From contig NZ_CP053928.1 in the NCBI RefSeq assembly GCF_014108865.1, forward strand, positions 248,001 through 312,000: a stretch of DNA of 64,000 nt, given 5' to 3'. The notes under the pieces were generated by a model. The model saw nothing but the letters and a program-made list of their open reading frames with translations. It was not told where the DNA came from and did no database searches. The number at the start of each line of letters is the position of its first letter. Positions within the stretch are counted from its first letter, which is position 1. This stretch comes from Nocardioides sp. WS12 (GTDB lineage: Bacteria; Actinomycetota; Actinomycetes; Propionibacteriales; Nocardioidaceae). Below, piece after piece: positions 9,116-18,611 of the stretch. The position numbers and the translations under genes are program-made.

Positions 9116-10096
9116 TCACAGTTCGATGACGACCTTGCCGTGGGCCTCACGACGGTCGAGGATGCCCAGCGCATCGGCGCCCTCGGCGAACGGCAGGCGA
9201 TGGCCGACGTACGGACGGACGGAACCGTCGAGTGCTGCGGCCTCGAGCCCGGCAATCAGGTCGGGGCCGTAGCCGGGGAAGCGCTGCTGCCACGGATCCA
9301 GAGCGACCCCGACGACACTGAGGTTGCGCAGCAGTAACCGGTTGACCTTCACCTCCGGGATCGAGCCCTCGGCGAAGCCGACCACCATCAGGCGCCCGCC
9401 TACGTCCAGCGCGCGCAGGGAGTCGGTGAAGCGGTCGCCACCAACCGGGTCGACCACCACGTCGACGCCACCGTGAGCGTGCTCCCGGGCCAGGTCCGAC
9501 CACGCTTCGTCGGTCCGGAGTACGACGTCTGCCCCGCAGGCGCGAGCGACTTCTTCCTTCTCGTCCGACGAGACCACGGCAATGGCCGGCTTCGCGCGGC
9601 CCCGGAGGAGATCGAGGGTGGCGGTGCCGACACCGCCCGCAGCGCCGTGCACGAGGACCGACTCCCCGTCCTCGAAGCCAGCGCGGTGGAGGGTGAACCA
9701 GGCTGTTGCGTAGTTGAGGAAGAAGGCGGCACCCTCGGCCCACGAGAGGGCCTCCGGGATCCGCACGGTGTAGCGCGGAATCGCGAGCACCCGCTCGGCA
9801 GCGGCGCCCCAGACGCAGAAGCCGGCCACCCGGTCGCCGGGACGGAAGCGAGAGTCCACTGGCGCCTCGATCACGACGCCGGCGTACTCACCACCGGTGA
9901 CGTACGGCACCGGCATCCCGTGCTGATACGCGCCCCGGCTCTGCAGAAGGTCGGGGAAGGAGACCGCGGCAGCCCGCACCTCGACCAGGAGTCGCTCCCC
10001 GTCGGCCCAGGCGTGCGCTCCCGCCGGTTCGGGCAGATCGTCGACCAGGGCAACGGCGCCGGGCCCCGTGGTCTCCCGGACGACCAGCCCGCGCAT
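9116..10096 (-). CDS. NAD(P)H:quinone oxidoreductase-like MDR dehydrogenase (paralogue)
   Basis: 326 residues. VHGAAGGVGTATLDLLRGRA is the cofactor loop, PYVTGGEYAGVVIEAP the GroES-like segment, and FAEGSIPEVKVNRLLLRNL the end of the nucleotide domain. It is the last gene of a three-gene operon (PucR regulator, SDR, this gene), each joined by an ATGA overlap. It resembles the gene at 6155-7138, including the shared GSIPE.K.NRLLLRNL stretch, which suggests an old duplication inside the cluster. Confidence 0.88.
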   Translation of the reverse strand: MRGLVVRETTGPGAVALVDDLPEPAGAHAWADGERLLVEVRAAAVSFPDLLQSRGAYQHGMPVPYVTGGEYAGVVIEAPVDSRFRPGDRVAGFCVWGAAAERVLAIPRYTVRIPEALSWAEGAAFFLNYATAWFTLHRAGFEDGESVLVHGAAGGVGTATLDLLRGRAKPAIAVVSSDEKEEVARACGADVVLRTDEAWSDLAREHAHGGVDVVVDPVGGDRFTDSLRALDVGGRLMVVGFAEGSIPEVKVNRLLLRNLSVVGVALDPWQQRFPGYGPDLIAGLEAAALDGSVRPYVGHRLPFAEGADALGILDRREAHGKVVIEL

Positions 10097-10794
10097 CAGC
10101 GGCGGGCCACCGAGGAGGTGACCGACCGGGTGTTCAGTTCGTCGCCGCCGTCGACTGTCATCAACTGGCCGGTGACCATGCCCGACGTCTCGCTGGCGAA
10201 GAACGCCACCCCGTTCGCGATGTCGTCGGGCGCAACGAAGCCGTTGGGCAGGCTCTCCAGCCACGCGTCCTTGACGTCCTCGGGCATGCCGAGAATGCCG
10301 GAGGAGGCGGTCATGCCCGGCAGCACGCAGTTGGCGGTGACGCCGGTGCGGACGTTCTCGGCAGCGACGGTCTTGACCATCCCGATCAGTCCTGCCTTGG
10401 AGGTGGCATAGGAGACCTGCGCGGGCATGCCCTGCGTTCCCGACGTGCTGGAGATGACGACGATCCGGCCGTAGCCGCGATCGCGCATCCCGCGCAGGCA
10501 CTGCTGGAGCACGCGGAAGGTGCCGGTGAGGTTGATGTCGAGATCGAGTTGCCACTTGTCGAGCGAGAAGTTGTGCGCCGAGCCGAACAGCGTCGTGATG
10601 GCGGCATTGCCGACGTACACGTCGATCTCGCCGAAGTCGGGGAGCTCGTCGCGCGCGATGTCGACCTGCCAGGTGCAGCCCGGTTCCTTGTCGAGGGTGA
10701 CGACCTCGAAGCCGTCGGCTGTCAGTCGGCGAACGATCGCCTGACCGATGCCGCCCTCGCGGCCGGCCCCCGTGACCAGTGCCCGACGCTTCAT
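10096..10794 (-). CDS. SDR-family oxidoreductase
   Basis: 232 residues. LVTGAGREGGIGQAIVRRL is the cofactor motif, and YATSKAGLIG contains the catalytic Tyr-Lys. ISSTSGTQG holds the Ser. VDGGDELNTRSVTS is near the C-terminus. The usual NNAG motif is VGNAA here, a common substitution. The ATG at 10794 overlaps the end of the PucR gene, and the stop overlaps the start of the next dehydrogenase, so the three proteins should be made in proportion. Substrate unknown. Confidence 0.87.
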   Translation of the reverse strand: MKRRALVTGAGREGGIGQAIVRRLTADGFEVVTLDKEPGCTWQVDIARDELPDFGEIDVYVGNAAITTLFGSAHNFSLDKWQLDLDINLTGTFRVLQQCLRGMRDRGYGRIVVISSTSGTQGMPAQVSYATSKAGLIGMVKTVAAENVRTGVTANCVLPGMTASSGILGMPEDVKDAWLESLPNGFVAPDDIANGVAFFASETSGMVTGQLMTVDGGDELNTRSVTSSVARR

Positions 10795-12143
10795 GCGCTG
10801 TCCGCCCCGCGGTCGTCCTTGCTGGTGAAGCCGTGCCGCTCGTCGAACGGCGGGATGGCCGGGTGGCCCTCGAGCCGCAGGACGAGCAGGGCCGTCTGGG
10901 CGGAGAGCTGGTCGTTGGCGTCGGAAGCCACGTCCAGTCCGGTGAGGTCGTGCACCTTCGCCAGGCGCAGCCGCACGGTGTTCTCGTGGATCCCCAACCG
11001 CGCCGAAGATTCCCGGACGCTGCGCCCGGTGTCGAAGAAGCACTGCAGGGTACGCAGGAGGTCGGCTGTGCCGGGCGCGCCGTCGAGCAGCGCGCCGACG
11101 ACGTCCTGGACATACCGACGTACGGCGGCGAGGTCGCCGTTCGCGACGAAGAGACGCGCCGGGCCGAGGTCGTCGACCGCGATCACCCGCTCGGAGGCCC
11201 GAGCGAAACGGTCGATGCAGAGCACCACCTCGCGGGTCTCCCGATAGGCACGCTGGAGGGCGCTGGCGCGGGTGACGCCGGAGACGCCCACAGTTGCGTC
11301 GGGCTCGCCCAGACTGGTCATCAACTGCTTCATGGCCAGTTTGACCTGGTGGACGAAGGCGACCTTGGCCACTCCGTCGGGGGCTTCGATCAGCAGGATC
11401 GTGCCCTCGCGGCCGCGGGTGCCGAGCACCTCACCTCCCAGGTCCTGGGCAATCCGTGCGCAGAGGTCTTCCTCGTGGCGCGGAGCCGCTCCGATCGCGT
11501 CGGCGATGTAGACGAGGACACGATCGGCGTCGGCGCGCACCCCGAGGTACTCGGCAGCGTCGGCGATGTCGTCATCGCGGGTGTGACCCCGGACCAGCTG
11601 GCGGGCCAGGGTGGCGCGGGCATTCCAGGACGCGCGGGCGACACGGCGCTGGACGGCGTACTCACCGGCGAGGTGGAAGGCCGCACGGTTGACCAGCAGC
11701 GCCTCCTCCCGGCTGATGCGGCCGGAGACCTCCGCCAGCACCAGCCATGCGAAGAGGCAGTCGTCGCGACGTACCGGCATCAACAGGTGACGCCGCTCGA
11801 TCCCGTGGGCCGGCTGGGCCGCCACGAGGATCGGGTCGGTCCCGGCCACGTCGACCGGGCCGTGTTGCTCGAGCAACCGGTCGACGTCCGGCGACCGGAA
11901 ATCGGAGCCACGGACGCGGGCCGAGCGGGAGACGACGCGGCGCTGGGGGTCGATCAGCCAGATCGGGTTCGCCGTGAGATCGGCGACCGTGTGGACCAGC
12001 CCGGAGATACCGCCACCCGCCGCCGTCACTGCGGAGAGCCGGAGTTCGAGCGCATGGCGCCGGGTGAGCTCGTCGTGGCGCATCCGCAGGTCGGACACGG
12101 GCGGGGCAGACGTGGTGAGCGAACGGTGCGCGGCGACGGTCAT
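10791..12143 (-). CDS. PucR-family transcriptional regulator
   Basis: 450 residues. An N-terminal helical/GAF-like region is followed by a GGDEF-like middle and a C-terminal PucR helix-turn-helix (LLRTLQCFFDTGRSVRES, SARLGIHENTVRLRLAKVHD). PucR/CdaR proteins are ligand-responsive regulators of purine, amino-acid or aromatic catabolism. The start MTVAAHRSL at 12143 is preferred; a longer frame would reach through the promoter at 12260-12288. It heads the operon with the SDR and the quinone-oxidoreductase-like enzyme, so it may control its own operon. Confidence 0.85.
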   Translation of the reverse strand: MTVAAHRSLTTSAPPVSDLRMRHDELTRRHALELRLSAVTAAGGGISGLVHTVADLTANPIWLIDPQRRVVSRSARVRGSDFRSPDVDRLLEQHGPVDVAGTDPILVAAQPAHGIERRHLLMPVRRDDCLFAWLVLAEVSGRISREEALLVNRAAFHLAGEYAVQRRVARASWNARATLARQLVRGHTRDDDIADAAEYLGVRADADRVLVYIADAIGAAPRHEEDLCARIAQDLGGEVLGTRGREGTILLIEAPDGVAKVAFVHQVKLAMKQLMTSLGEPDATVGVSGVTRASALQRAYRETREVVLCIDRFARASERVIAVDDLGPARLFVANGDLAAVRRYVQDVVGALLDGAPGTADLLRTLQCFFDTGRSVRESSARLGIHENTVRLRLAKVHDLTGLDVASDANDQLSAQTALLVLRLEGHPAIPPFDERHGFTSKDDRGADSA

Positions 12144-12259
12144 GGCCGGGCCTCGCGGAGCGCGCCGGAACGGGCCGGCACCTGTGCCGTTCCAACCTTG
12201 AGCGGGGCAGCCATGGATATCTCCCTGTCGACATGCGAGATGACGATCACTTTGCTCTG

Positions 12260-12288
12260 AGATTAGAATGGTCTGACCGTTTACGCAA
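12260..12288 (-). promoter_or_regulatory. promoter with palindromic operator in the spacer (second copy)
   Basis: Read on the minus strand: TTGCGT, 17 bases, TAATCT. The palindrome GGTCAGACC (12270-12278) lies in the spacer. It matches the element at 2412-2440 at about 22 of 27 positions, including bases outside the boxes. Transcription would start near 12253, giving a leader of about 110 bases before the PucR start. Confidence 0.6.
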
Positions 12289-12305
12289 GGATGGTGTCGC
12301 ACCAT

Positions 12306-13025
12306 TCAGCCCTCCAGCATCGCGGCGCGGAACGCAGCGAGCTCCGATTCCTGGACCCCGTGCCGGGCCAGCCACGCTGCGGCACCGCCCGCTTCGGCCA
12401 GCCAGGACAGGAAGCCCGCCATGTGCTCGGGCCGCGGATCCTGATCACCGGGAGCGCCGCCGGCCAACATGTCGGCGTACAGGTCAATGCCGAGCAGACG
12501 CGTCAGCACCGGCTCGACGCTGGACGCCGACAACACGTAGTCCTCGATGATCGACGCCTCAGGGACATCGAGGACGGACAGCAGCAGAGCCGCCAGCACA
12601 CCGGTGCGGTCCTTGCCCGCGGCGCAGTGGAAGAGCACGGCGTGGCCGGCGGGACGCATCACCTCACGCACGGCTCCGACGACAGTCTCGGGCCGCTCGG
12701 TCAGGTACGCCGGGTAGCGCGCGTGCCACGAGTCCGCGGCTCCGGCCGTCAACGGCCAGCGGTGATAGGCCACCCCGTGGCCCGCCCAGTCCACGCATTC
12801 CCGGCTTGCCTCACTCCCCCGTCGCAGGTCGACCACGCTGCGGAGCCCGAGTCCCGTCATGCCGCCCGGGTCGAGATCGGCGAACAGCGGGTAGTCGCTG
12901 CGGAAGATCCGGCCCGGCCGGACGATCTGGCCCGACACCGTGCTCATCCCACCGAGGTCGCGCAGGTTGTGCGCTCCCTCGAGGGAGAGGACACGCGGGC
13001 TGGGCAACGACGTCTCGGAGGGCAC
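12306..13025 (-). CDS. tyrosine-protein phosphatase (dual-specificity type)
   Basis: 239 residues. The P-loop HCAAGKDRTG supplies the catalytic Cys and Arg of the CX5R signature. The N-terminal NLRDLGG and RSDYPLFADL match the bacterial Tyr/phosphoinositide phosphatase family related to MptpB, and a general-acid Asp region lies before the P-loop. The GTG at 13025 was chosen for its GGGAG about nine bases upstream; a GTG at 13088 is possible. It may be secreted or cytoplasmic, as no signal peptide is visible. It is not obviously linked to the catabolic genes on either side. Confidence 0.85.
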   Translation of the reverse strand: MPSETSLPSPRVLSLEGAHNLRDLGGMSTVSGQIVRPGRIFRSDYPLFADLDPGGMTGLGLRSVVDLRRGSEASRECVDWAGHGVAYHRWPLTAGAADSWHARYPAYLTERPETVVGAVREVMRPAGHAVLFHCAAGKDRTGVLAALLLSVLDVPEASIIEDYVLSASSVEPVLTRLLGIDLYADMLAGGAPGDQDPRPEHMAGFLSWLAEAGGAAAWLARHGVQESELAAFRAAMLEG

Positions 13026-13227
13026 GGAGCCAATCTCCCGCCCAGCGCCTCCGGGCACCACGGGCGCTGCGGCGACCACTGTGGACACCGACAGTGGGCA
13101 TGGCCTTGAAGGGCGAGTACGCCGAACGGCGGACCTTGTTCACCCCCAGGGGAGTCGTTCGGAGGCGCCCCCGAGCGCACCATCGAAGGGTGCTCACAAG
13201 AGCACCTCAACGACAGGAGGGGATGTC

Positions 13228-13362
13228 ATGACATGGCACACCTCGACAACCACGAAGGCTGAACTGCACGACCTCCTCGCCCAGATCCGCCACCAGGGTG
13301 GCACGGTGGCCAGCTGTCATCGCTGCACGAACGGACTCGAGATCACCTGGTTCACGCTCTGA
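13228..13362 (+). CDS. small protein of 44 residues with a CHRC motif
   Basis: A short gene missed by length filters. It has a near-perfect ribosome-binding site (AGGAGGGG, 13216-13223) seven bases or less before the ATG. The protein is hydrophilic, with LHDLLAQIRHQGGTVASCH and a CxxC-like CHRC pair, ending GLEITWFTL. The two cysteines and a histidine could hold zinc or form a disulfide. It stands alone between the phosphatase promoter and the aldolase gene, which it meets tail to tail. I do not recognise a function. Confidence 0.65.
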   Translation: MTWHTSTTTKAELHDLLAQIRHQGGTVASCHRCTNGLEITWFTL

Positions 13363-13372
13363 TTTCGCAGCG

Positions 13373-14383
13373 TCAATTGCGAGCAGCGAGGCTCAGCGCG
13401 ATGTCGGTGATCATGTCTTCCTGGCCGCCGACGAGTCCGCGGCGGCCGCACTCCATCAGGATGCCGCGTACGTCGACGCCGTACTGCTCCGCCGCCCGCT
13501 CGGCGTGACGCAGGAAGCTCGAGTAGACGCCGGCGTACCCGAGAGTGAGCGTCTCGCGGTCCACTCGGACCGGGCGGTCCTGGAGCGGACGCACGATGTC
13601 ATCAGCAGCGTCCTGCAACGCGAACAGGTCGCAACGGTGCTCGAACCCGGACAGGTCGGCCACCGCAACGAACGCCTCGAGCGGGCAGTTGCCGGCACCG
13701 GCACCGTGGCCGGCGAGCGATGCGTCAACCCGGAAGACACCGTTCTGCACGGCCACGACCGAGTTGGCCACCGACAGCGAGAGGTTCTCGTGGGCGTGGA
13801 TGCCGATCTCGGTCGCCGGGTCGAGCACGTCACGGTAGGCGCGCACCCGGGCTGCGACGTCGTCCATGGTGAGCCGGCCACCGGAGTCGGTGACGTAGAC
13901 ACAGTGCGCGCCGTAGGACTCCATCAGCATCGCCTGTTTCGCGAGGTCCGCGGGTGGCGCCATGTGCGACAGCATCAGGAACCCGGACACGTCCATGCCG
14001 AGTTCGCGGGCCGCCTCGATGTGCTGGGCTGACACGTCGGCCTCGGTGCAGTGCGTGGCGACCCTGACGGACCGCACACCGAGGTCGTGGGCGCGCTTCA
14101 ACTCGTGCACGGTGCCGACGCCGGGAAGCAACAGTGTCGTGAGCCGGGCCTTCTTGAGCACCGATGCGGCGGCTTCGATCCACTCCCAGTCGGTGTTGCT
14201 GCCGGGGCCGTAGTTCAGCGAACCGCCGGCGAGGCCGTCGCCGTGCGCGACCTCGATCGCGTCCACCCCGGCCTCATCGAGGGCGATGGCGATCCGCTGC
14301 ACGTCCTCGGGTGTGATCCGGTGCCGGACCGCATGCATGCCGTCGCGCAGGGTGACGTCCTGGACGAAGATCGGGGTCCTCAT
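13373..14383 (-). CDS. dmpG: 4-hydroxy-2-oxovalerate aldolase
   Basis: 336 residues. It cleaves a 4-hydroxy-2-oxo acid to pyruvate and an aldehyde, and works in a channelling complex with the acetaldehyde dehydrogenase encoded just upstream. The HMG-CoA-lyase-like TIM barrel begins [14 protein letters not shown], with the metal-binding Asp next to the catalytic Arg; [15 protein letters not shown] supplies the metal-binding His pair. [12 protein letters not shown] and the communication domain follow. The ATG at 14383 shares a base with the dehydrogenase stop (TGATG); a GTG at 14386 is an equal alternative. Steroid-pathway (HsaF) or phenol-pathway (DmpG) identity cannot be separated here. Confidence 0.93.
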   Translation of the reverse strand: MRTPIFVQDVTLRDGMHAVRHRITPEDVQRIAIALDEAGVDAIEVAHGDGLAGGSLNYGPGSNTDWEWIEAAASVLKKARLTTLLLPGVGTVHELKRAHDLGVRSVRVATHCTEADVSAQHIEAARELGMDVSGFLMLSHMAPPADLAKQAMLMESYGAHCVYVTDSGGRLTMDDVAARVRAYRDVLDPATEIGIHAHENLSLSVANSVVAVQNGVFRVDASLAGHGAGAGNCPLEAFVAVADLSGFEHRCDLFALQDAADDIVRPLQDRPVRVDRETLTLGYAGVYSSFLRHAERAAEQYGVDVRGILMECGRRGLVGGQEDMITDIALSLAARN

Positions 14384-15354
14384 CACAGGGCCGCCTTCTC
14401 GTTGATGCGGGCTGTGTTGATGAGATCTGCGGCGATGCGTTCGGCGACCTGCATGCCAGCGGAGGTCATGATGTCGAGATTGCCGGCGTACGACGGCAGG
14501 AAGTGCCCCGCGCCCTCGACCTGGAGGAACACCGAGACCTGGTGCGTGGGCCGCTCAGCGCCAGGCGCCACGAGCGTCTGGACCGGCTGGTCGGGCGGGA
14601 TCTCGACGATCTGCACCTGCTGCACGAGGCGGTAGCCCGGGACGTAGGCCGCGACGTCAGCGACCATTTTCTCAACGCTCGCACGGATCTGCTCGTGCTG
14701 CACCGGGTCTGGTGCATGCACCAGCGCGAGGACGGTGTCGCGCATCATCAGGGGCGGTTCGGCCGGGTTCAAGATGATGATCGCCTTGCCCCGATCAGCC
14801 CCGCCGACCTGCGTGATCGCGGCCGAGGTGGTCTCGGTGAACTCGTCGATGTTCGCGCGAGTGCCCGGTCCGGCGGACTTCGAGGCGATCGACGCGACGA
14901 TCTCGGCATAGGCAACGGGCACGACCCGAGAGATCGCAGCAACGACAGGAATCGTGGCCTGCCCACCGCAGGTCACCATGTTCACGTTCGGCGCATCGAG
15001 GTGCTCGGCGATGTTCACGGCCGGGATGACGTAGGGACCGATGGCCGCCGGCGTCAGGTCGATCAGCCGTTTCCCGAGGGGCTGCAACAACGCTGCGTTG
15101 GCGACGTGGGCCTTGGCCGACGTCGCGTCGAACACGATCCCGATGTCGGCGAACTCCGGCATCGCGATCAGGCCGTGCACGCCCTCGTGGGTCGTAGAAA
15201 CACCCAGGTCACGGGCACGAGCCAGCCCTTCGGAGGCCGGGTCGATACCGACCATGACACCCATCTCGAGGTGCTTCGCCGTGCTCTGGATCTTGATCAT
15301 CAGATCCGTGCCGATGTTGCCCGAACCGATGATCGCCACCTTCACCCTGCTCAT
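14383..15354 (-). CDS. dmpF: acetaldehyde dehydrogenase (acylating)
   Basis: 323 residues, cytoplasmic. It converts the aldehyde channelled from the aldolase into acyl-CoA with NAD. The N-terminus reads [16 protein letters not shown] (Rossmann motif). [13 protein letters not shown] contains the catalytic cysteine, and [27 protein letters not shown] closes the dimer interface. It overlaps both neighbours by single bases (TGATG), so hydratase, dehydrogenase and aldolase form one coupled unit, as in dmpEFG, mhpDFE and hsaEGF. Confidence 0.93.
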   Translation of the reverse strand: MSRVKVAIIGSGNIGTDLMIKIQSTAKHLEMGVMVGIDPASEGLARARDLGVSTTHEGVHGLIAMPEFADIGIVFDATSAKAHVANAALLQPLGKRLIDLTPAAIGPYVIPAVNIAEHLDAPNVNMVTCGGQATIPVVAAISRVVPVAYAEIVASIASKSAGPGTRANIDEFTETTSAAITQVGGADRGKAIIILNPAEPPLMMRDTVLALVHAPDPVQHEQIRASVEKMVADVAAYVPGYRLVQQVQIVEIPPDQPVQTLVAPGAERPTHQVSVFLQVEGAGHFLPSYAGNLDIMTSAGMQVAERIAADLINTARINEKAAL

Positions 15355-16175
15355 CAGGACTCCTCAGCGGTGGCCGCGCCGAACGAGATGGAGAGCGTGC
15401 CGAGGCCGCTCACGCGCACGTCAACCAGGGCGCCGGGCCGCGCAGGGCGCATCGGGCCCAACGCACCGGACAGGATCACCTGACCAGCGCGGAGCGGGTC
15501 GCCGAAGGCCAGTGCCTGGCGTGCCAGCCACTGCAACGCGAGCAGCGGATCGCCCAGACAGTCCGCCCCTGTGCCCGTCGAGTCCTCCTCGCCGGTGACC
15601 TTCATCCGCATCACGGTGTCGCGGGGCGTGAACTCCGCCAGCGTCCGGCGCTCGCTGCCGAGCACGTAGCCGCCGGCCGAGGCGTTGTCGGCGACGGTGT
15701 CGGCGAGCCGGATGTCCCACCCGGCGATCCGGCTGTCGCAGATCTCGATGGCGACCACCGCGTGGTCGACGGCTGCGGTGATCTGTTCAAGGCCCAGGGG
15801 GCCGTCCGCGAGGTCCGCGCCCAGCACGAAGGCGATCTCCGCCTCGACCTTGGGCTGCAGGAGCCCGGCCAGCGGCACGGGTACGGCGGCGTCGTACGCC
15901 ATGTCCGCGAAGAGGACACCCAAGTCGGGCTGGTCAACACCCAACTGTGCCTGGACAGCCGGGGAGGTGAGACCTATCTTGCGCCCCACGACGTGGGCAC
16001 CGGCTGCGATGCGAGCACGGTTGACCCGCTCCTGCACGGCATAGGCGGCGGCAACATCGGTGGCGCCAATGAGGTCACGAACCGGCGGGCACGGCACGCC
16101 TGCGGTCGCAGCGGTCACCAGTCGGTCAGCGGCGGCCTGCACCGAAGCGTCGAGCACGAGGAGGGAATCGGTCAT
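15354..16175 (-). CDS. 2-keto-4-pentenoate hydratase
   Basis: 273 residues of the FAH-fold hydratase family. It adds water to a 2-hydroxy-dienoate to give the substrate of the aldolase. [18 protein letters not shown] and [12 protein letters not shown] hold the metal-binding glutamates; [14 protein letters not shown] is also characteristic. The start MTDSLLVLD at 16175 follows GGAG; an upstream in-frame extension lacks homology. It is the first gene of the three-gene lower meta-cleavage operon. No ring-cleavage dioxygenase is in the window, so the upstream steps lie elsewhere. Confidence 0.9.
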   Translation of the reverse strand: MTDSLLVLDASVQAAADRLVTAATAGVPCPPVRDLIGATDVAAAYAVQERVNRARIAAGAHVVGRKIGLTSPAVQAQLGVDQPDLGVLFADMAYDAAVPVPLAGLLQPKVEAEIAFVLGADLADGPLGLEQITAAVDHAVVAIEICDSRIAGWDIRLADTVADNASAGGYVLGSERRTLAEFTPRDTVMRMKVTGEEDSTGTGADCLGDPLLALQWLARQALAFGDPLRAGQVILSGALGPMRPARPGALVDVRVSGLGTLSISFGAATAEES

Positions 16176-16214
16176 GACTCCACTCTCGGCAGCGCACGTC
16201 CACTCCCCAAGGCG

Positions 16215-16244
16215 TCGTTCCGGCCAACGGCACGACCGGAATGA
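16215..16244. promoter_or_regulatory. inverted repeat upstream of the hydratase operon
   Basis: Arms TCGTTCCGG and CCGGAATGA match at 8 of 9 positions across a 12-base spacer. They lie 40-69 bases before the hydratase start. Position and symmetry fit an operator for a dimeric regulator. The rest of the gap up to 16544 shows no gene that I can support. Confidence 0.35.
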
Positions 16245-16544
16245 GTGGTGAAGGCTGAAGCGTCTCGTATGCGACGACACCAGCCACCGGAATCCACCTG
16301 CGGGGGCGCAACGTGGTCATCTGTTCGTGGCGGATCGAGGGCGCGGCCTGTTGGGGAACGCACGCGCCCTCGATCCCTTTGAGGATCCGACCGCGCACAT
16401 GGGGACGACGATCGGGCTCAAGGCCAGCGGGCTTTCGGAGAGGAAAGCCGGCCAACCTCCGCGGCCAGGCTCCCTCCCGCCGCGCTCACAGAGAAGACAG
16501 CGGAGCACCGGCTCTCCTTACGCGCGTCGCACAGAGCTTTTCCG

Positions 16545-18068
16545 CTACGGCGTTTGCCAGTTGTTGTTGTTGGGGTCGGGGTCGATGTTGTTGTTGGCGC
16601 TGACCTCCGCGGACACGACGAGTTCGCCCGGGATGACCACATCGAGGGCGAAGTCCGCGGTGCCCGGGCTCAGGGTGCAGGTCACCTCGCTGGGTTGCCC
16701 CGCGGCGCCCTCATCGGTGAGTTCGCAGATGCCTGGACGGAACTCTCCCCTGCGGTGTGCGGCGAAGGATTCGAGGCCGAGCACCCGGAACGTGATCAGC
16801 GTGCCGGAGGCGGACGACTCCGGCCCGAGGGTCAACTGAAGATGCTCGTGGTCCGGGTACGACGTCACGGAGCCGCCGGTGATGGCCAGGTCGGCGCGGG
16901 TCGGGGGAACGGGCTGGGACGCCACGGTCGTCTCGGGGTCAACCGGTCGGCGGGTGCTGGGGTCCGGTGAAACAGGGACCAGGACGGTCGACGGAGCAGC
17001 GGGCGGTGTCACAGAGGCCGACGGGACAGGGGTGGCGGCCGGACTCCGTGGCGTCGCCGACGGCTCGGGCGTCGCTGCCGCTGTTTCCGTGCTCAGCGAG
17101 GTGGCGGGCGCGCTGACAACAGGCCCGTCCTTGCCGGGATCGTCCGTGAGGAGCACCACCGAGGCCCCAGCGGCACCGAGCATGAGGACGAGAGCGACGC
17201 CTGCGGCGGCGAGCACCCCGTGATGCGACTTGTCCAGCGCCAACAGCGGCGTCGGGTGACTGAGCAGGGTGCCAGGGGCCCCGCCCTGGTCGACGTACCC
17301 AGCAGCCAGCACCGGACCGACGATCGCCGGCAGCAAGGCCGCCCCGGGGCGCCCGTTCACCGACACGACTTCCAGGACCACCGCGGAGCATTCGTTGCAC
17401 TCGTCGAGGTGTGACGCGACTCGCTCCTGCTCTCGGCGCGACAGCTTTCCGAGGACGTGGCCCGGGACCAGGCGCCGTACGGCCTGACACTCAGCGACAT
17501 CGGTCGCAGCCACGTGCGCGTCGATGTAGGCGCGGCGCAGGCCGTCACGCGCACGAAAACTCAGGGCCGCCACGGCGTTGGGCTTCAGGCCCATGATCCG
17601 GCCGACGACCTGATGGTCCTCACCCTCAACCGCGGTGTGCCACAGGACCGTCTGCCACCTCGGCGGCAGAGACCTGAAGGCGTCGACCAGCATCTCCGAG
17701 GTCATCCGGTCGTCCACCTGACCCGAGGCCGCAGTGTCCGCGCCATGATCGGGCAGCTCGTCCACCCACATGATCCTGCGGTCTCGCTGGAAGCGGTTGA
17801 CCGCGAGGTTGCGGATCGTCTGGAACAGGTAGGCGCGGAAGGCCGACCGGACTCCGGCGCCCTTTCGTGCGGCGAGGTAGACGCGCGTAAAGGCCTCGGA
17901 GACGAGGTCGTCGGCGTTCGACGGATCGACACCCCGCGCCATCCTCGTCGCGGCCTGATGGTGTCGACCGAACAGCTCGGCCCACGCACTGACGTCGCCC
18001 GAGCGCACGAGGTCGAGCAACGCCTCGTCACTGAGCGACACCACTGCTGGTTCGAGCGTTTCAGTCAT
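16545..18068 (-). CDS. ECF sigma factor fused to zinc-finger, membrane and extracellular tail
   Basis: 507 residues. Residues 1-185 are a sigma-70 ECF module: region 2 (DDLVSEAFTRVYLAARKG, FRAYLFQTIRNLAVNRFQRD) and region 4 (LPPRWQTVLWHTAVEGEDHQ, LSFRARDGLRRAY). Residues about 190-240 contain HLDECNECSAVV, the H-x3-C-x2-C core of zinc-bound anti-sigma domains. A transmembrane segment (LAAAGVALVLMLGAAGASVV) follows near 290-312. After it come a Pro/Ser/Thr-rich linker and a C-terminal beta-sandwich (residues about 395-500). Sigma and anti-sigma appear combined in one membrane-spanning protein, as in some large actinobacterial ECF groups. Its start overlaps the lipoprotein stop by eight bases. 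Confidence 0.85.
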   Translation of the reverse strand: MTETLEPAVVSLSDEALLDLVRSGDVSAWAELFGRHHQAATRMARGVDPSNADDLVSEAFTRVYLAARKGAGVRSAFRAYLFQTIRNLAVNRFQRDRRIMWVDELPDHGADTAASGQVDDRMTSEMLVDAFRSLPPRWQTVLWHTAVEGEDHQVVGRIMGLKPNAVAALSFRARDGLRRAYIDAHVAATDVAECQAVRRLVPGHVLGKLSRREQERVASHLDECNECSAVVLEVVSVNGRPGAALLPAIVGPVLAAGYVDQGGAPGTLLSHPTPLLALDKSHHGVLAAAGVALVLMLGAAGASVVLLTDDPGKDGPVVSAPATSLSTETAAATPEPSATPRSPAATPVPSASVTPPAAPSTVLVPVSPDPSTRRPVDPETTVASQPVPPTRADLAITGGSVTSYPDHEHLQLTLGPESSASGTLITFRVLGLESFAAHRRGEFRPGICELTDEGAAGQPSEVTCTLSPGTADFALDVVIPGELVVSAEVSANNNIDPDPNNNNWQTP

Positions 18069-18519
18069 CGAGCTCTGACCTCACCACCCGGACAGTGCAC
18101 TCCACGGCATCACCGGTCCTGCCCCGTAGGCCGGTCATCGTGAACTTCTTGTTGCTGCCGGCCGCGACCTCGAAGGTACGACGCCGGGTGACAACGACCT
18201 CGCTGGTGTCAGAAACCACTACGGACACTCGAACAAGGTAACGCGCAGCTCGGTCACTGTCATTGGCGATCGCACCGCCTGCAGCCCACCTGCGCTTTGC
18301 CTTGGGTGCGCACTGGAAGTCCCTGAGATCGGCGCGCGCACCCACTGGGTCGATCAGGTCGCCGTTGTCCCCGCTCGGGACTCGCGACTCCGACGAACTT
18401 GCTGTGGCCGCTGGCTGGTCCTGCGACGCCCCGCCGTCACCGCCGCACGCGGCCATCGGGACAACGCTCAGCGCGAGCACAATTCCGAGAACTGTCTTTC
18501 TACCCACGATCTTCCTCAC
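18061..18519 (-). CDS. putative lipoprotein
   Basis: 152 residues. The start is a GTG at 18519 with AAGGA upstream. The signal peptide VGRKTVLGIVLALSVVPMAA is followed by a lipobox cysteine (AAC-GGDGG), so the mature protein should be lipid-anchored outside the membrane. The mature part has a low-complexity Ser/Ala stretch and a beta-rich domain with two cysteines (FQCAPKAKRRW, VECTVRVV). It sits between the giant surface protein and the sigma-factor fusion and overlaps the latter by eight bases. It may be the sensory partner of the sigma fusion; that is inference. Confidence 0.75.
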   Translation of the reverse strand: MRKIVGRKTVLGIVLALSVVPMAACGGDGGASQDQPAATASSSESRVPSGDNGDLIDPVGARADLRDFQCAPKAKRRWAAGGAIANDSDRAARYLVRVSVVVSDTSEVVVTRRRTFEVAAGSNKKFTMTGLRGRTGDAVECTVRVVRSELDD

Positions 18520-18611
18520 ATTTCCTTGGCACCACGTGGCGCCGGGACGGCTGTCCGCCCTGTCTTCCAGAGGATTTCGATGCCGCGCCCGAGCTGGCTC
18601 GGAACGCACCC

